A stretch of DNA of 59,188 nucleotides from Priapulus caudatus (Eukaryota > Priapulida > Priapulimorpha > Priapulimorphida > Priapulidae), in NCBI RefSeq assembly GCF_000485595.1, contig NW_014577894.1, positions 65,780-124,967 of the forward strand, in the 5' to 3' direction. This document shows, piece by piece, positions 44,561-55,189 of the stretch. Numbering within the stretch: the stretch's first letter is position 1; every line of letters begins with the position of its first letter. Both the position numbers and the translations under genes were made by a program. The notes under the pieces are model-generated. The model worked only from the letters and a program-made list of their open reading frames with translations, was not told the DNA's origin and ran no database searches.

Positions 44561-44599
44561 GTGTGTGTGTGTGGCTGTTGGTGTGGTGTGTGGTGTTGT

Positions 44600-44604
44600 G
44601 TGTG

Positions 44605-44652
<48 letters not shown>

Positions 44653-44740
44653 TACGTACGTACGTACGTATGTATGTATGCGTGTGCGTGTGAGAGTGTG
44701 TGAGTGTGAGAGTGTGTGAGTGTGTGAGTGAGACTGAGAG
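44600..44740. repeat. (TGCG)n, (TACG)n and GTGAGAGTGTGT tract
   Basis: GTGCGTGCGTGCG for about 45 bp, then CGTACGTACG, then a GTGTGAGTGTGAGAG run. All overlapping frames are artefacts. Confidence 0.9.
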
Positions 44741-44874
44741 AAGTGCAAGGCAGACAGACCGACAGAGAGAAACAGACACACACACAAAGAGAACGTGGGT
44801 GAGAGCACAAAAAAGGAAGGATGTGAGTGAGACATGCGCCATCAGTGAGAGCTAGTGCACACGAGTCAATTAAG

Positions 44875-44932
44875 TAGACTAAGAGGATGGAATGATCTCA
44901 TGCGTCTCTTTTGAGAATCTCCTCTTAGTCTA
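44875..44932. repeat. Hairpin with 13-bp perfect arms
   Basis: TAGACTAAGAGGA and TCCTCTTAGTCTA flank a ~32-nt loop. Possible remnant of a small inverted-repeat element; nearby TTAGTTGTCTAATTATCGTC repeats (44998-45070) may belong to it. Confidence 0.55.
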
Positions 44933-45142
44933 AAGTGATAAGACAGCGATAAACAAACAGGCAAAATCCAAGCGAAAGGCCAAAACTAAATGTCACGTTT
45001 AGTTGTCTAATTATCGTCTAAAAATTACCTAAAAACGTCACTAAATGTCTAATTAACGTGTAATTAACGTCTGCGTCGCATGGAGTGACGTCATCACGTA
45101 CATGTGTTTACGCCGAGCACCTGCTTCCCAGCAGCGGCAACT

Positions 45143-45929
45143 AAACACACACGCATATACGCGCGCATACATGCACACAAACACACGCACACACGCGCGC
45201 GCATACACGGACACACTCGCGCATACACGCACACACACGCGCGCATAAACGCACACAAACACATGCACACACACGCGCGCATACACGCACACAAACACAT
45301 GCACACACGCGCGCATACACGCACACACACACGCGGGCATACACGCACACACGCGCGCATACACGCACACACACGCGCGCATAAACGCACACACACCCGC
45401 GCATACACGTACACAAACACACGCACACACACGCACACACACGCGCGCATTCATGCACACAAACACACAAACACACACGCGCGCATACACGCACACAAAC
45501 ACACGCACACACACGGGCGCATACACGCACACAAACACACGCACACACACGCGCGCATAAACGCAGACACACGCGCACACACGCACACACGCGCCTACAT
45601 ACACGCACACACACGCGCACACACGCACACACGCACACACGCACACATGCACACACATGCACACGCGCACATACGCGCGCGCACACGCGCACATACGCGC
45701 GCGCACACGCGCACACACGCGCACACACGCGCACACACACGTGCGCATTCATGCACACATACACACGCACACACACGCGCGCGTACGCGCGCATACACGC
45801 ACACAAACACATGCGCACACACGCGCGCATAGACGCACACGCACACACACGCGCATACACCCACACAAACACATGCACACACACGCGTGCATACACGCAC
45901 ACGCACACACACACTCGCACACACGCGCG

Positions 45930-45961
<32 letters not shown>

Positions 45962-45963
45962 CA

Positions 45964-45994
<31 letters not shown>

Positions 45995-46010
45995 GCGCGC
46001 GGCGCGCGCG
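45143..46010. repeat. Long CA/CG alternating minisatellite (~870 bp)
   Basis: Built from ACACACGCGCGCATACACGC and ACACAAACACATGC blocks of about 30-40 bp. Almost every step alternates purine and pyrimidine. It reads open in several frames on both strands (Cys/Val/Arg and His/Thr/Ala), which is purely compositional. Confidence 0.95.
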
Positions 46011-46200
46011 GCGCGCAGCGCGCGCGTGGCGCGGCGGGCAAGCGCATACACGCACACGAACACGCGGCACACACACGCTCCGCGCTATAACACGCCACAC
46101 ACGCACCGCGCAGACACACGCGCACTACACGACGGCACAGCCACACACGGCAGCACACACACCACACACAGCACTTAGAGCGTTGCAATAAATATAATTC
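46011..46200. repeat. GC-rich continuation of the CA/CG array
   Basis: GCGCGCGGCGCGCAGCGCGC followed by broken CACAC runs, ending before TGCAATAAATATAATTC. Confidence 0.7.
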
Positions 46201-46554
46201 TAAATAATATATCGAAAATCGATTTACTAGCCAAGTTAATGTTTCCTCTACTGCTCGCTTCCCTATTAATTTGCCGACAAGCCGTCTGGCAAATGCTCGC
46301 AGCCACAGCAAACACCAATCAAGCCAAACGCGCGACGCCAGCGTGCCAGCGTACAGTTTGCCGCTATAGCTGCTGGCGTGCTGCATGCTGCAGCACTTAA
46401 ATTAATATGTAAATCTATATTTATGTGTAATGTGAATAGCGTGCCGCAGCGTGCGTGCGGTTTGGCTTGTGTTTGGTGAAGGAGGTTTGGAGAAACATTA
46501 AGACTTTGTAGTAAATAGATTTCGTATTTTATTTAGCGGCAAGTGGCCTGTGCG

Positions 46555-46752
46555 GCACACACGGGTACACACATGCACACCACACAGCACGTGCAACACA
46601 CACACACACACCACACACCACAAACACACCACGACACCACACACACACAACAGCACACACACACACACCACACGTAGGCCTACACAGCACGCAGCGTACA
46701 TCACACGCGCACTCAGCACACGGCACACAATACATACACACACGCACAAGCA

Positions 46753-46783
<31 letters not shown>

Positions 46784-46900
46784 CACAGCAGCCACACACA
46801 TACACACACAGACACATCACACACACACACACACACACACAACAGCACACACACACACAACACACACACACAACACACATATATTATATACACACACACC
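46555..46900. repeat. Second CA-rich array (~345 bp)
   Basis: CACACACACCACACAC with CAGCACAC interruptions, separated from the first array by about 350 bp of ordinary sequence (46200-46555) that shows no gene. Confidence 0.9.
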
Positions 46901-46932
46901 ACGCTGATACGATAGCTAGAATACAGTATATT

Positions 46933-46979
46933 ATATCAGGAGTGAATAATAATAGATCTATTATGATTTACTCCTGATT
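46933..46979. mobile_element. Palindromic mini-element, ATCAGGAGT family
   Basis: ATATCAGGAGTGAATAATAA...ATTTACTCCTGATTAT hairpin just left of the 36-bp minisatellite. Confidence 0.7.
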
Positions 46980-47027
46980 ATATCGATTATATCTTTACGG
47001 TCTGCGAACATTCGCGAACGCCGTTTT

Positions 47028-48392
47028 CAAGAATATGTAGATCTGCCCCTATGTATATATACTACCAAGAATATGTAGATCTGCCCCTGTGTATATACTA
47101 CCAAGAATATGTAGATCTGCCCCTGTGTATATACTACCAAGAATATGTAGATCTGCCCCTGTGTATATACTACCAAGAATATGTAGATCTGCGGCCCTGT
47201 GTCTATACTACCAAGAATTATGTAGATCTGCCGCGCCTGTATATATATCTACGCAAGAATATGTAGATGTGCCCCTGTGATATACTACCAAAGAATATGT
47301 AGATCTGCCGCTGTGATATACTAGACAAAATATGTGATCTGCCCTGTGTATATACTGACGCAAGAAATATGTACGATCTGCCCCTGTATATATACTACCG
47401 CAGAATATGTAGATCTGGGCCCCTGTGTATATACTACCAAAGAATATGTAGGATCTGCCCCTGTGTTATATACTACGCGAAAATATTGTCAGAGATCTGC
47501 CCCCTGTGTATATACTACGAAGAAATGTAGATGACTGCCCCTGTAATATATACTACCAAGAATATTGTAGATCTGCGCTCGCGGACTGTGTATATACTAA
47601 CCAAGAATATGTAGATCTGCCCCCTGTGTAATATACTAGCCGAAGAATATGTAGATCCTGCCCCTGGTATATACTAGCCAAGAATAATGTAGATCTGCCG
47701 CCCTGTGTATATACTATCCGAAGAATAGTAGATCTGGCGCCCTGTTATATACTACCAAGAATTGTAGATCTGCCCCTGTGTATATACTACCAAGAATATG
47801 TAGATCTCCCCTGTGTATATACTACGCCAAGAATATGTAGATCTGCCCCTGTGTATATACTACCAAAGAATATGTGAGTCTGCCCCTGTGTATAATATAC
47901 TACCAAGAATATGTAGATCTGCCCCCTGTGTATATACTACCAAGAATATGTAGATCTGGCCGCCTGTGTATATACTACCAAGATATTGTGAAGTCTGCTG
48001 CCGCCTGTGTATAATATACTACCAAGAATATGTAGATCTGCCCCTGTGTATATACTACCAAGAATATGTGAGTCTGCCCCTGTGTATATACTACCAAGAA
48101 TATGTGAGTCTGCCCCTGTGTATATACTACCAAGAATATGTGAGTCTGCCCCTGTGTATATAACTCCGCAAGAATATGTGAGTCTGCCTGTTGGTATATA
48201 GCTATACAAGGATAATGTGAGTCTGCCCGCTGTGTATAATACTACCAAGATATGTGAGCTGCGCCTGTGTATATAACTACCAAGAATATGTGAGTCTGCC
48301 TCTGTGTATATACTACCAAGAATATGTGAGTCTGCCCCTGTGTATATACTACCAAGAATGTGTGAGTCTGCCCTTGTGTATATACTACCAAG
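47028..48392. repeat. 36-bp minisatellite, about 37 units
   Basis: Unit built from CTACCAAGAATATGTAGATC plus TGCCCCTGTGTATATA. From about 48065 the variant ATATGTGAGTCTG replaces ATATGTAGATCTG. Because 36 is a multiple of three, units stay open (12-residue repeats), but this is not a gene. The ends (47040-47180, 48290-48390) are regular, while the middle has scattered insertions such as GCGGCC and CCGCG. Single units also occur at 54180 and 54290. Confidence 0.95.
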
Positions 48393-48680
48393 AGCTAATA
48401 AATACCTATTTATAAGCTAGTATACGTAAGGTCTTGTCAGATAAAATTCCCCGCTTGCGGGGGTAGAAACACGTAGAAGCTTTGCTGTCGGAATATTATC
48501 AAGAGCTAATAATATTATTGTACTGGGAAAATTTGTTGATCTCCGCTCCGGCATCGTAGCATATAGAGTTAGCAATGGTAGCAGATTGTAGCGAGAGTAA
48601 GACGATGTAGTCGCAGAATTAGTTCTTGAAGACTGACTCGTTATATTAGTAATAGCACAATACAAAATATATATACACTA
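48393..48680. other. 5' terminal-repeat-like sequence of the envelope-bearing element
   Basis: GTAGAAACACGTAGAAGCTTTGCT...GGAATATT followed by GGGAAAATTTG matches, in the same orientation, GTAGAAAACACGTCTAGAAG...GGAATATT...GGAAAATTTGA at 54336-54405. It follows the minisatellite, whose unit also occurs in the 3' counterpart. This suggests the two regions are diverged long terminal repeats. Exact ends and a primer-binding site could not be identified. Confidence 0.5.
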
Positions 48681-50505
48681 AGGCGAACGACCTAGCACCC
48701 AAGCCTATAGGCCCGATCTCGTCGTTGTCGGCGCTACATCTACAGTCCATGTAACGAACTCACGGTATTGACATGGGTAATGACTAAGCCGTCTCTCAAC
48801 TCTGAGTAATAGCTCTGGCATAATGTTTCACTGTCATGATGGTGGAGGTAACTCGCTGAGGCTCCGACAAAGGGATAGTAAAGTCGCGCGTTTGAAATAC
48901 GGAGTTGGGAGCAATGTGACCAATCACGCGTACCGACTGAGAGAATGCGAGACGGATAAACAGCAAAGCTCGAATGATTATGCGAACCGGCTGCGACTGT
49001 TTCGGCGATCCTAAGGAGGACGCTAATATGCAATGTACCACATGCTCCCTCCAGTCTTCGCATAACACGGATCGTAAGAGACATGGATACAAGATTACGT
49101 GGCACAGCTTTGCTGTGTGATCCTGAGCGCTGCGCGCGGATGAGACGCGCAGTTCCGCGGATATGGCGCACGCGACGGCGCGGGACGTTCAAGTATGAAG
49201 CGCTGTCCGCAGTAGAGACGTGCGCCAAATTCGAGGCCCGGCGCACGTCTTCACAGCGGTCAGCAGATGGTCTGTAGTTTTAGAAGATAACAATGAAGAC
49301 TTTATTCTAAATAAGAACTATCGGCGTCTAAAATATGAGCAATATACAGACCTTTAAATTTCTTGACTAGTCAGTCAAGGGCTTGTTGGGGGTCCATTAT
49401 GCAGAGCTTCCAATTGAAATACCATGAAATTATCAAGTGGAATTGTGTTTTTCGGAACCCCAAGAAAATGTGTTCCTTTTTACATGCACCCCCTCCCGTG
49501 ATCAATCACGCATTCAGGCGTAAACAATAACAGAGATGAAATTGTGTTGAGCTTATGACTCTTGACGCCACGTGCATTGACGTACAAGACTGATGAAAGC
49601 ACAGGCAGCTTGGAACGTCTCAATAAAAAATCAATCTTCACACATTTTTTTCACAATGATCGACCGCCTGTGTGCAAATAGATGAACGTATGTGAAACAT
49701 ATACGGTTAGTACTTACTGTGACATATCCGTGACTAACTGACACTACTAAATTGGTAAAATGTTCCATGCACCTCAAGAAATGCTGAGAAATTACGAGGT
49801 TATCATCGCAGAACTCCCGACACCGCCCATCCTGATGTCACAAAGCTATATGTAAACAAACACGCGTGTTGCGAGGTGCGTGCCTCCAATATCCATTTCG
49901 AGGCCCGCTAAGCCAAGCATAAAGCGCGCGGGCAAGACGTCACACACACAGCTACGTTCATTGGCTAAAACAATCGAGTAGCGCGGTTAGGAATTTTCGG
50001 AATTATTTAATGTTAAGAAAAACTTCAATGTTCAATGAATGACGCACTCGTTCACTTCCGAAAGCGGGTAAAAATGGCTAATTTTTCCACTTCGGTGCGA
50101 AATGCATCGGCCGGGCCATTCGTTATTTACGAAAAGCAAACAATCTCGCCAAACACCTACACACAGTAACGGGTCACGTCGTTGACGCCCCATTCATGCC
50201 CATCAACGAAGAAGGCGGGGCTTATTCTAATTACGGAAATGCGAAAATGCAACAGAAGGACGTAGCGCAGTGCGCTAAACAGCGTATTATTTTCGTATTT
50301 GTGCCAAACTCTATCGTTGGAAACCGTTCTAGCCTAGCAGAATGCCCTAGTTCCTGAGATCGGCGATTTGGTGGTCCAATGAGTCCGCATATTAAAAAAT
50401 ATAAAACACTGGTGCGGCGTAAGCTGTGATTGGAAGACACAATATGTCAATACTCGTCGCGCCTCGGCATCCTGGCCGCATCACGTATAGCGTCTCCACC
50501 GCAGG
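48681..50505. other. Region where gag/pol would be expected, none recognised
   Basis: Short frames on both strands (for example minus 48740-49246, plus 49083-49277), none with recognisable gag, protease, reverse transcriptase or RNase H motifs. Either these genes are deleted or the sequence is unrelated. Confidence 0.45.
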
Positions 50506-50521
50506 ATAATGCCTCAGGATA

Positions 50522-50767
50522 TTGCCTTCACCGGCGGTAAGCACGCAGACGCGTCCCTCATCACAGGCTGATTACTTTACCGTTGATAAGCTAGTAGCCT
50601 GTAAAAGTATCAATGGCATGAAGCATTATAGAGTTAAATGGCTTCATTTCCCACAGCAGCCCTATTCATGGGAACCTGTGGAAAGCATTTCCGAGTCGTT
50701 ACGTCGTGAGTTCCACACTAGGAAGACGAATACAAGGAAACGGCGTAAACGTTCACTGCTCTGTTAG
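50522..50767 (+). CDS. Integrase-type chromodomain fragment of a retroelement
   Basis: An 81-codon frame whose middle reads YFTVDKLVACKSINGMKHYR then VKWLHFPQQPYSWEPVESI. This is the chromodomain fold signature: an aromatic near the start, Y-x-V-K-W, and W-E-P. In Ty3/Gypsy-type elements such a domain closes the integrase and directs insertion to chromatin. It sits 250 bp upstream of the envelope-like gene, the expected order for the pol end followed by env. A stop at 50507 cuts it off from any integrase core, and none is seen upstream. A Polinton-type integrase tail is the alternative. Confidence 0.75.
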   Translation: MPSPAVSTQTRPSSQADYFTVDKLVACKSINGMKHYRVKWLHFPQQPYSWEPVESISESLRREFHTRKTNTRKRRKRSLLC

Positions 50768-51018
50768 AGAACTGATTTCGGATTATTGTCTGTATGGTCG
50801 ATCCGCCCGAGCTTATGATCCCAGGGTCCCTTTCATGCCTTCCATACCTTGTTCGTACCGATGCAGTCTGTCGAAACCCTCCTGTGATACGAAAATAAGA
50901 CGTAATTTTCACTAGACAGCTGCAGCAATCCTTAATTTTCCTTCCGTTCCTACTTTTAGATCCCTGGAATTTCCCGAGTAGTTTAGCCTGGATAGTACTC
51001 AAATAGCTCGTACTAGGC

Positions 51019-53419
51019 ATGATCGCACCTGTTGGCATGGCTTTGGAAGACTTGACCTCTCGCGTGAACTACGGCATCATAATGGAGGCTAAGGGAGAAC
51101 TGCATTTTAGCCCGGATAGCTGGCTACACACAGTGCGTATTCAGCTACCGTCGACACCTCCGATGATTCAACCCCTCTCAGCACCGGCCGAGTGTTCAAC
51201 GCTTAGGGTCATATATGGCGCTGGGAGAAGTTGTCTTACGAAAGGACGTCACTAATACGGTACACGCACTACAATCATGGGTCACGGAAATAATAATAAA
51301 TAATAATTAATAAGGCCAGGGAGCAACACAGACGGCGCTGGCGCTCTCTGCTACCTTTCATTGGTGACATATCGAGTTCATTGTTTGGCACTGCAACGCA
51401 GCGGGACAGCGCGTTGCCACACATGTAAACTCAGTAATCGCTCACATAAGTAAAACGAACAACGTGGTTGAGGATCATAATCACCAGCTAGCATCATATA
51501 TAGCTACCACTAACCATCGCATGGATAACGCGATGCAAGTCATCACAGATAATAATCACATGATCGCTGCGTTATATAATGAGACGGAGTTGCAGCTTCG
51601 GGCAGAAGAAGAATTTGTGCAATCACTACTTGAGCGCTCACAAGAACATCAAATGCATTTGAATGAATTTCACCACGAAGTGTACGATCTTAGGCAGGGT
51701 ATCAGTTTATTAGTAAACGGCCGGGTATCCCCGCTATTGCTTCCGCCGTCCACTCTAGGACAGATCACACAACACATAGAAAACAAACTGCAGAATCGAT
51801 ACTCGCGCTTCAGGCTTATTAATCCACACTCACACGGTTACTCCAAAGCCTTGAAATTTCACTGCACTTATTTATCATGATAATGCTCTGTTTCTGTCTA
51901 TGCACCTTCCATTGACGGCCAGCGAGCAGCCATTCGAGGCGTACAGGATTCATTAGTCTCCTGTGCCGACTAACAAATCAGCGCGGCACGCCACCCAGCT
52001 TATGGAAGTAGCCGAGTTCTTGCTGGTTTCCTTGTATTGGCTAAGCAACATTACACGCTACTAACGGGTCGCGAGTTTGAGCAGTGCTCACAGGAACAAA
52101 CGCTAATTTGTCCTTTTGCACCGCTTATATACGGGCTACTACCGCTGCGTCGTGTGAGCTAGCATTGTTTCTGGATGACTCCCCAATGATAAAAGATGAG
52201 TGTGATTTTCGGTTCCTAACATCGCAACCTCGACCTATTCTATATCCTTTGACGGCACAATCTGTTCTTATGGCAGGCATTGACAAGTGGTCGCTACACT
52301 GCCCCGGTTCACAGCAAGCACGCGTGGGCTGTGACGTTTGTATAATTTCAAACATTCCTTGTCAGTGTGCGCTAATTGCTCATGAATTCACATTATCACC
52401 TCGGCTGACTGAGACATGTACAGGTAATGACACATTTTATCTGTTTCGCATCCACTAAATTAACCTAGCACTCTTGCAGCAGTATTTCGATAACGATGAA
52501 TTGCAAAATATCTCAGCTAGCTCAATATTCACGGTACCGACCGAGATTACTCTACCAGCTCTACGCTTGTTCAATCACTCGTTGTCTAATTTCATTGCCT
52601 AAGATCGGCAAGCTCATCAGAGACTAAAGCGAGTGTCGCAAGCTCTTAAGCGTGACCAGGTCGTCTACCAATCGCTAACGGAACCGTTATTGCAGGGGGC
52701 AATAGACATTGACTCGCCAGCAACCTTAATTACTACGGCAAGGCTTAGCATATATCGCCTTAACTCTAGCTGCATTAGCATGTTTGATGACGGGCTGGAC
52801 ACCGGCAAAACTCAGGTTGCTGCGCGCCGCTCTATTTACCATGATTAGCACGGCGAAAGCTGTGCCGTTCCCGGCTAAGTCTTTCTCATTTGTCAAATTA
52901 CAACCTATAGACGAATCCTTTTCACGTTCGAGAGTGGTTTTGGAAGGAGAACATATGGTGCTGGCTCTGCAGGCCATTACATTGGTTTTTCTAGTTAGCG
53001 ACGCAGCACTGTTATACAAGCGCCGACGACGAGGCACCCGCATAATGCTACATTTATCAAATGGTCCTGTGTGCATCTCCCTCCCAGTACTACATCTACA
53101 TATTATGTGTGATCGCTTCTGGCATATAACGCCCCCGACGGCTATTGAAAATTTGCAACCCAGTTTCCACTTCCTTTCGGCCCAGCTACAAGTCAATATG
53201 CCCGAATTTTGCAGTGATCTCGGACCTTACTGGTCAAAAGTGTGTAGTTCCATCATCCCTTCTTATCCCCTTGTGGCTATACCCCAAGACGATCGGTATC
53301 TTGAAAACCGCCTTCTCCGCCCACCTCACATATGCGAGCACGGTGTACATGTGAGGTACACCGCGCCTGGAATTTCAATGGAGCCTTCCGCCCCACGACT
53401 CTATCCGGGATTGTCATAA
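51019..53419 (+). pseudogene. env: Retroviral/errantivirus-like envelope gene, decayed
   Basis: Env proteins of Ty3/Gypsy-type retroviruses mediate membrane fusion. Pieces appear in order. 51019-51255 has the N-terminal VNYG...PDSWLHT motif. About 51318-51425 has an Arg-rich site followed by FIGD...LFGTAT, like the cleavage and fusion-peptide region of F-type envelopes. 51464-51880 has a heptad-rich coiled coil ending NGRVSPLLLPP. 52084-52848 is Cys-rich with IPCQCAL. 52784-53419 has a hydrophobic segment (LALQAITLVFLVSDAALLY) followed by RRRR and an unusually long tail. The reading changes frame at least four times and has in-frame stops at 52456-52458 and 52600-52602, so it cannot make a full protein. 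Relation to F-type Env is by motif only. Confidence 0.75.
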
Positions 53420-53639
53420 CGCGGCTAGGTACATGTTGGCTTGGGCGGTATGATTGCAGTGGGACTGACTGTTTGTTTGTATCACTGTTCTTGGATGTAT
53501 TGCCATAATGCACGGTATAAACAATTATGTACCCAGTTTTTTTTTCTATATAGGTGGCGGTATTATTGGAACATAGTTATAATATATCGTTTTTAATTGG
53601 AAATACGTTTTCATGAGGACATGAACTTTTCAAGAAGGG

Positions 53640-53990
53640 TCAAGGAAATTATTGTATTCAGCAAACGGTGGCAACAGCGTGCGACGTTTGGCACGTCGCA
53701 CCTTACGCCAGTATTGAATTGACAAGCGGTGACAAACGGTAACGGCGTCTTGATGCGACGCTTATAGCGTTTGGCACAACGACGGTGACAAGCGGTGACA
53801 AATAGTGACGGCCTCTTGAGCGAGTTACTCTAGCTCTTGAGCTCACAAGGCCGACTCTTGAGCGTTGGGGCAATAGCGGTGACAAGCTGGACGGCCAGGT
53901 GACGCGACGCGTATCGAAATCAGCAGGTACTGAGAATAGGTGACGCGACGCGCTGTGACGTGGAACGGGCGCGACACCATCGCTTGCTAT
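53640..53990. repeat. Degenerate GGTGACAAGCGG / CGACGC repeats
   Basis: Repeated GGTGACAAACGG, GTTTGGCAC and CTCTTGAGC strings between the envelope gene and the 3' terminal-repeat-like region. Non-coding. Confidence 0.55.
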
Positions 53991-54139
53991 TTCACGCCTT
54001 ACGTCCTGTGTCATTACAAAAACAACAACGAACAACGAACAGGACAATTAGTCCCACTGCCCTCGCCTGGCTAGAAGCGCCACTGGTTAATTACAACGCA
54101 CAATGTACAATAAAACAATACCGCTTATTATAGTTACCT

Positions 54140-54440
54140 ATTATTAGCTCTTGATATTATATAGTACGCCATTTTCTAGAATATGAGAGTCTGCACCTGT
54201 GCATATACTACATAAACCATCGGTCTGAGAGTAGTAAACACGCAAAAGCTTCGCTCGGATTATTATATAGTACTACGACGTTTTCTAGAATATGCGAGTC
54301 TGCCCCTGTGTATATGCTACATAAAACTTCCGCCTGAGAGTAGAAAACACGTCTAGAAGCTTTGCTCGGAATATTTGTCGAGCTGCCAAGTAGGAAAATT
54401 TGACTGAACGTTGCAAGAGGGTATATATACAAGGTTGTTT
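54140..54440. other. 3' terminal-repeat-like sequence of the envelope-bearing element
   Basis: Two tandem versions of a ~105-bp unit (about 54155-54255 and 54260-54375). Each contains one 36-bp-satellite-like segment (AATATG.GAGTCTGCCCCTGTG), then CTGAGAGTAG.AAACACG and AAGCTT.GCTCGGA. The last version matches 48460-48545. The word ATTAGCTCTTGATATTATA at 54144 is inverted relative to the 5' side (TATCAAGAGCTAATAAT, 48497), so the termini are not simple direct LTRs. Confidence 0.5.
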
Positions 54441-54832
54441 ATGGTTTCCCGATCTTTAGACTATCCTGAACCGGAATCCACCGAGTGCCACTTTGGCACC
54501 CGTGGGCAATTTTTTTTATCACAAAAAATGCAGATCGTATATTTTCCCATCTGAGTGAGTATAAATTAAGGGGGTAGGCATGCTAAACTTGCAATAACTT
54601 CTGTAATATTCGGTCAATGCTCAAACATTTGGTATTGTTTTGCTCATTAAACAGTCATGCACAATCCTAAATAACAATCCTAATTACACCCAAAACATAC
54701 GATCCGAACTGCATGCAGCGCCACTTTCGTACAACTCAGGATACAACAGTGAATTGAGCTACAGCGAAAGCGCCCGCTGCCACAGGGTCGAATTGTTGTG
54801 GCTTCTAGGGTGAAACGGGCAGCGTCTACGCT

Positions 54833-55135
54833 TTAATTCGAAATTTCCCCAGCACCATCACCTAGTAGTCTTACAAAGTCGTCATGCAGATTAGATGGGC
54901 GCAGCCAGATAGATGGCAAAACCTGGTAGTGCGCCCAGGATTTATGCACTTGCTGATGTCTTTTATCAGTTGCATTGGCATGCTCATGAAAGGGTCTGGG
55001 TTGGAAGATCTCCGTGTCTGCTCTCCGTGGTGTGAACAATATGTTGAACGGAAAAGCATGGCCTAAAGCCACGAGGGGGTTACGTATGTTAGTGACAGCT
55101 TTTCTATACGATTTCATTCTTGATAGAGATGTCAA
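54833..55135 (-). CDS. Unrecognised 100-residue minus-strand ORF
   Basis: Opens with MTSLSRMKSYRKAVTNIRNP and contains HKSWAHYQVLPSIWLRPSNL and FVRLLGDGAGEISN. Its composition looks protein-like rather than repetitive. There is no splice evidence and no family that I recognise; it could be a transposon-derived fragment or chance. Confidence 0.25.
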   Translation of the reverse strand: MTSLSRMKSYRKAVTNIRNPLVALGHAFPFNILFTPRRADTEIFQPRPFHEHANATDKRHQQVHKSWAHYQVLPSIWLRPSNLHDDFVRLLGDGAGEISN

Positions 55136-55189
55136 TGTGAATTCCTTGCAAATGTACTAGCTTAGAGCAAGTCATGAGTACGCCAACAT

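Noticed and set aside
45053-46386. Open frames of 231-321 residues on both strands (Cys/Val/Arg or His/Thr/Ala-rich)
   Set aside because: They overlap each other on both strands and follow the CA/CG repeat exactly; no gene.
47051-48201. Twelve-residue protein repeats across the minisatellite
   Set aside because: They arise because the 36-bp unit is a multiple of three; there is no start, stop or splice context, and frames break in the noisy middle.
45143-48392. CRISPR-like array or bacterial contamination
   Set aside because: Unit spacing without conserved repeat-spacer alternation, and spliced animal genes in the same window, rule this out.
48740-49277. Possible gag in the 168-residue minus or 64-residue plus frames
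   Set aside because: No zinc knuckle, no capsid-like pattern, and the long frame is on the strand opposite to the envelope.
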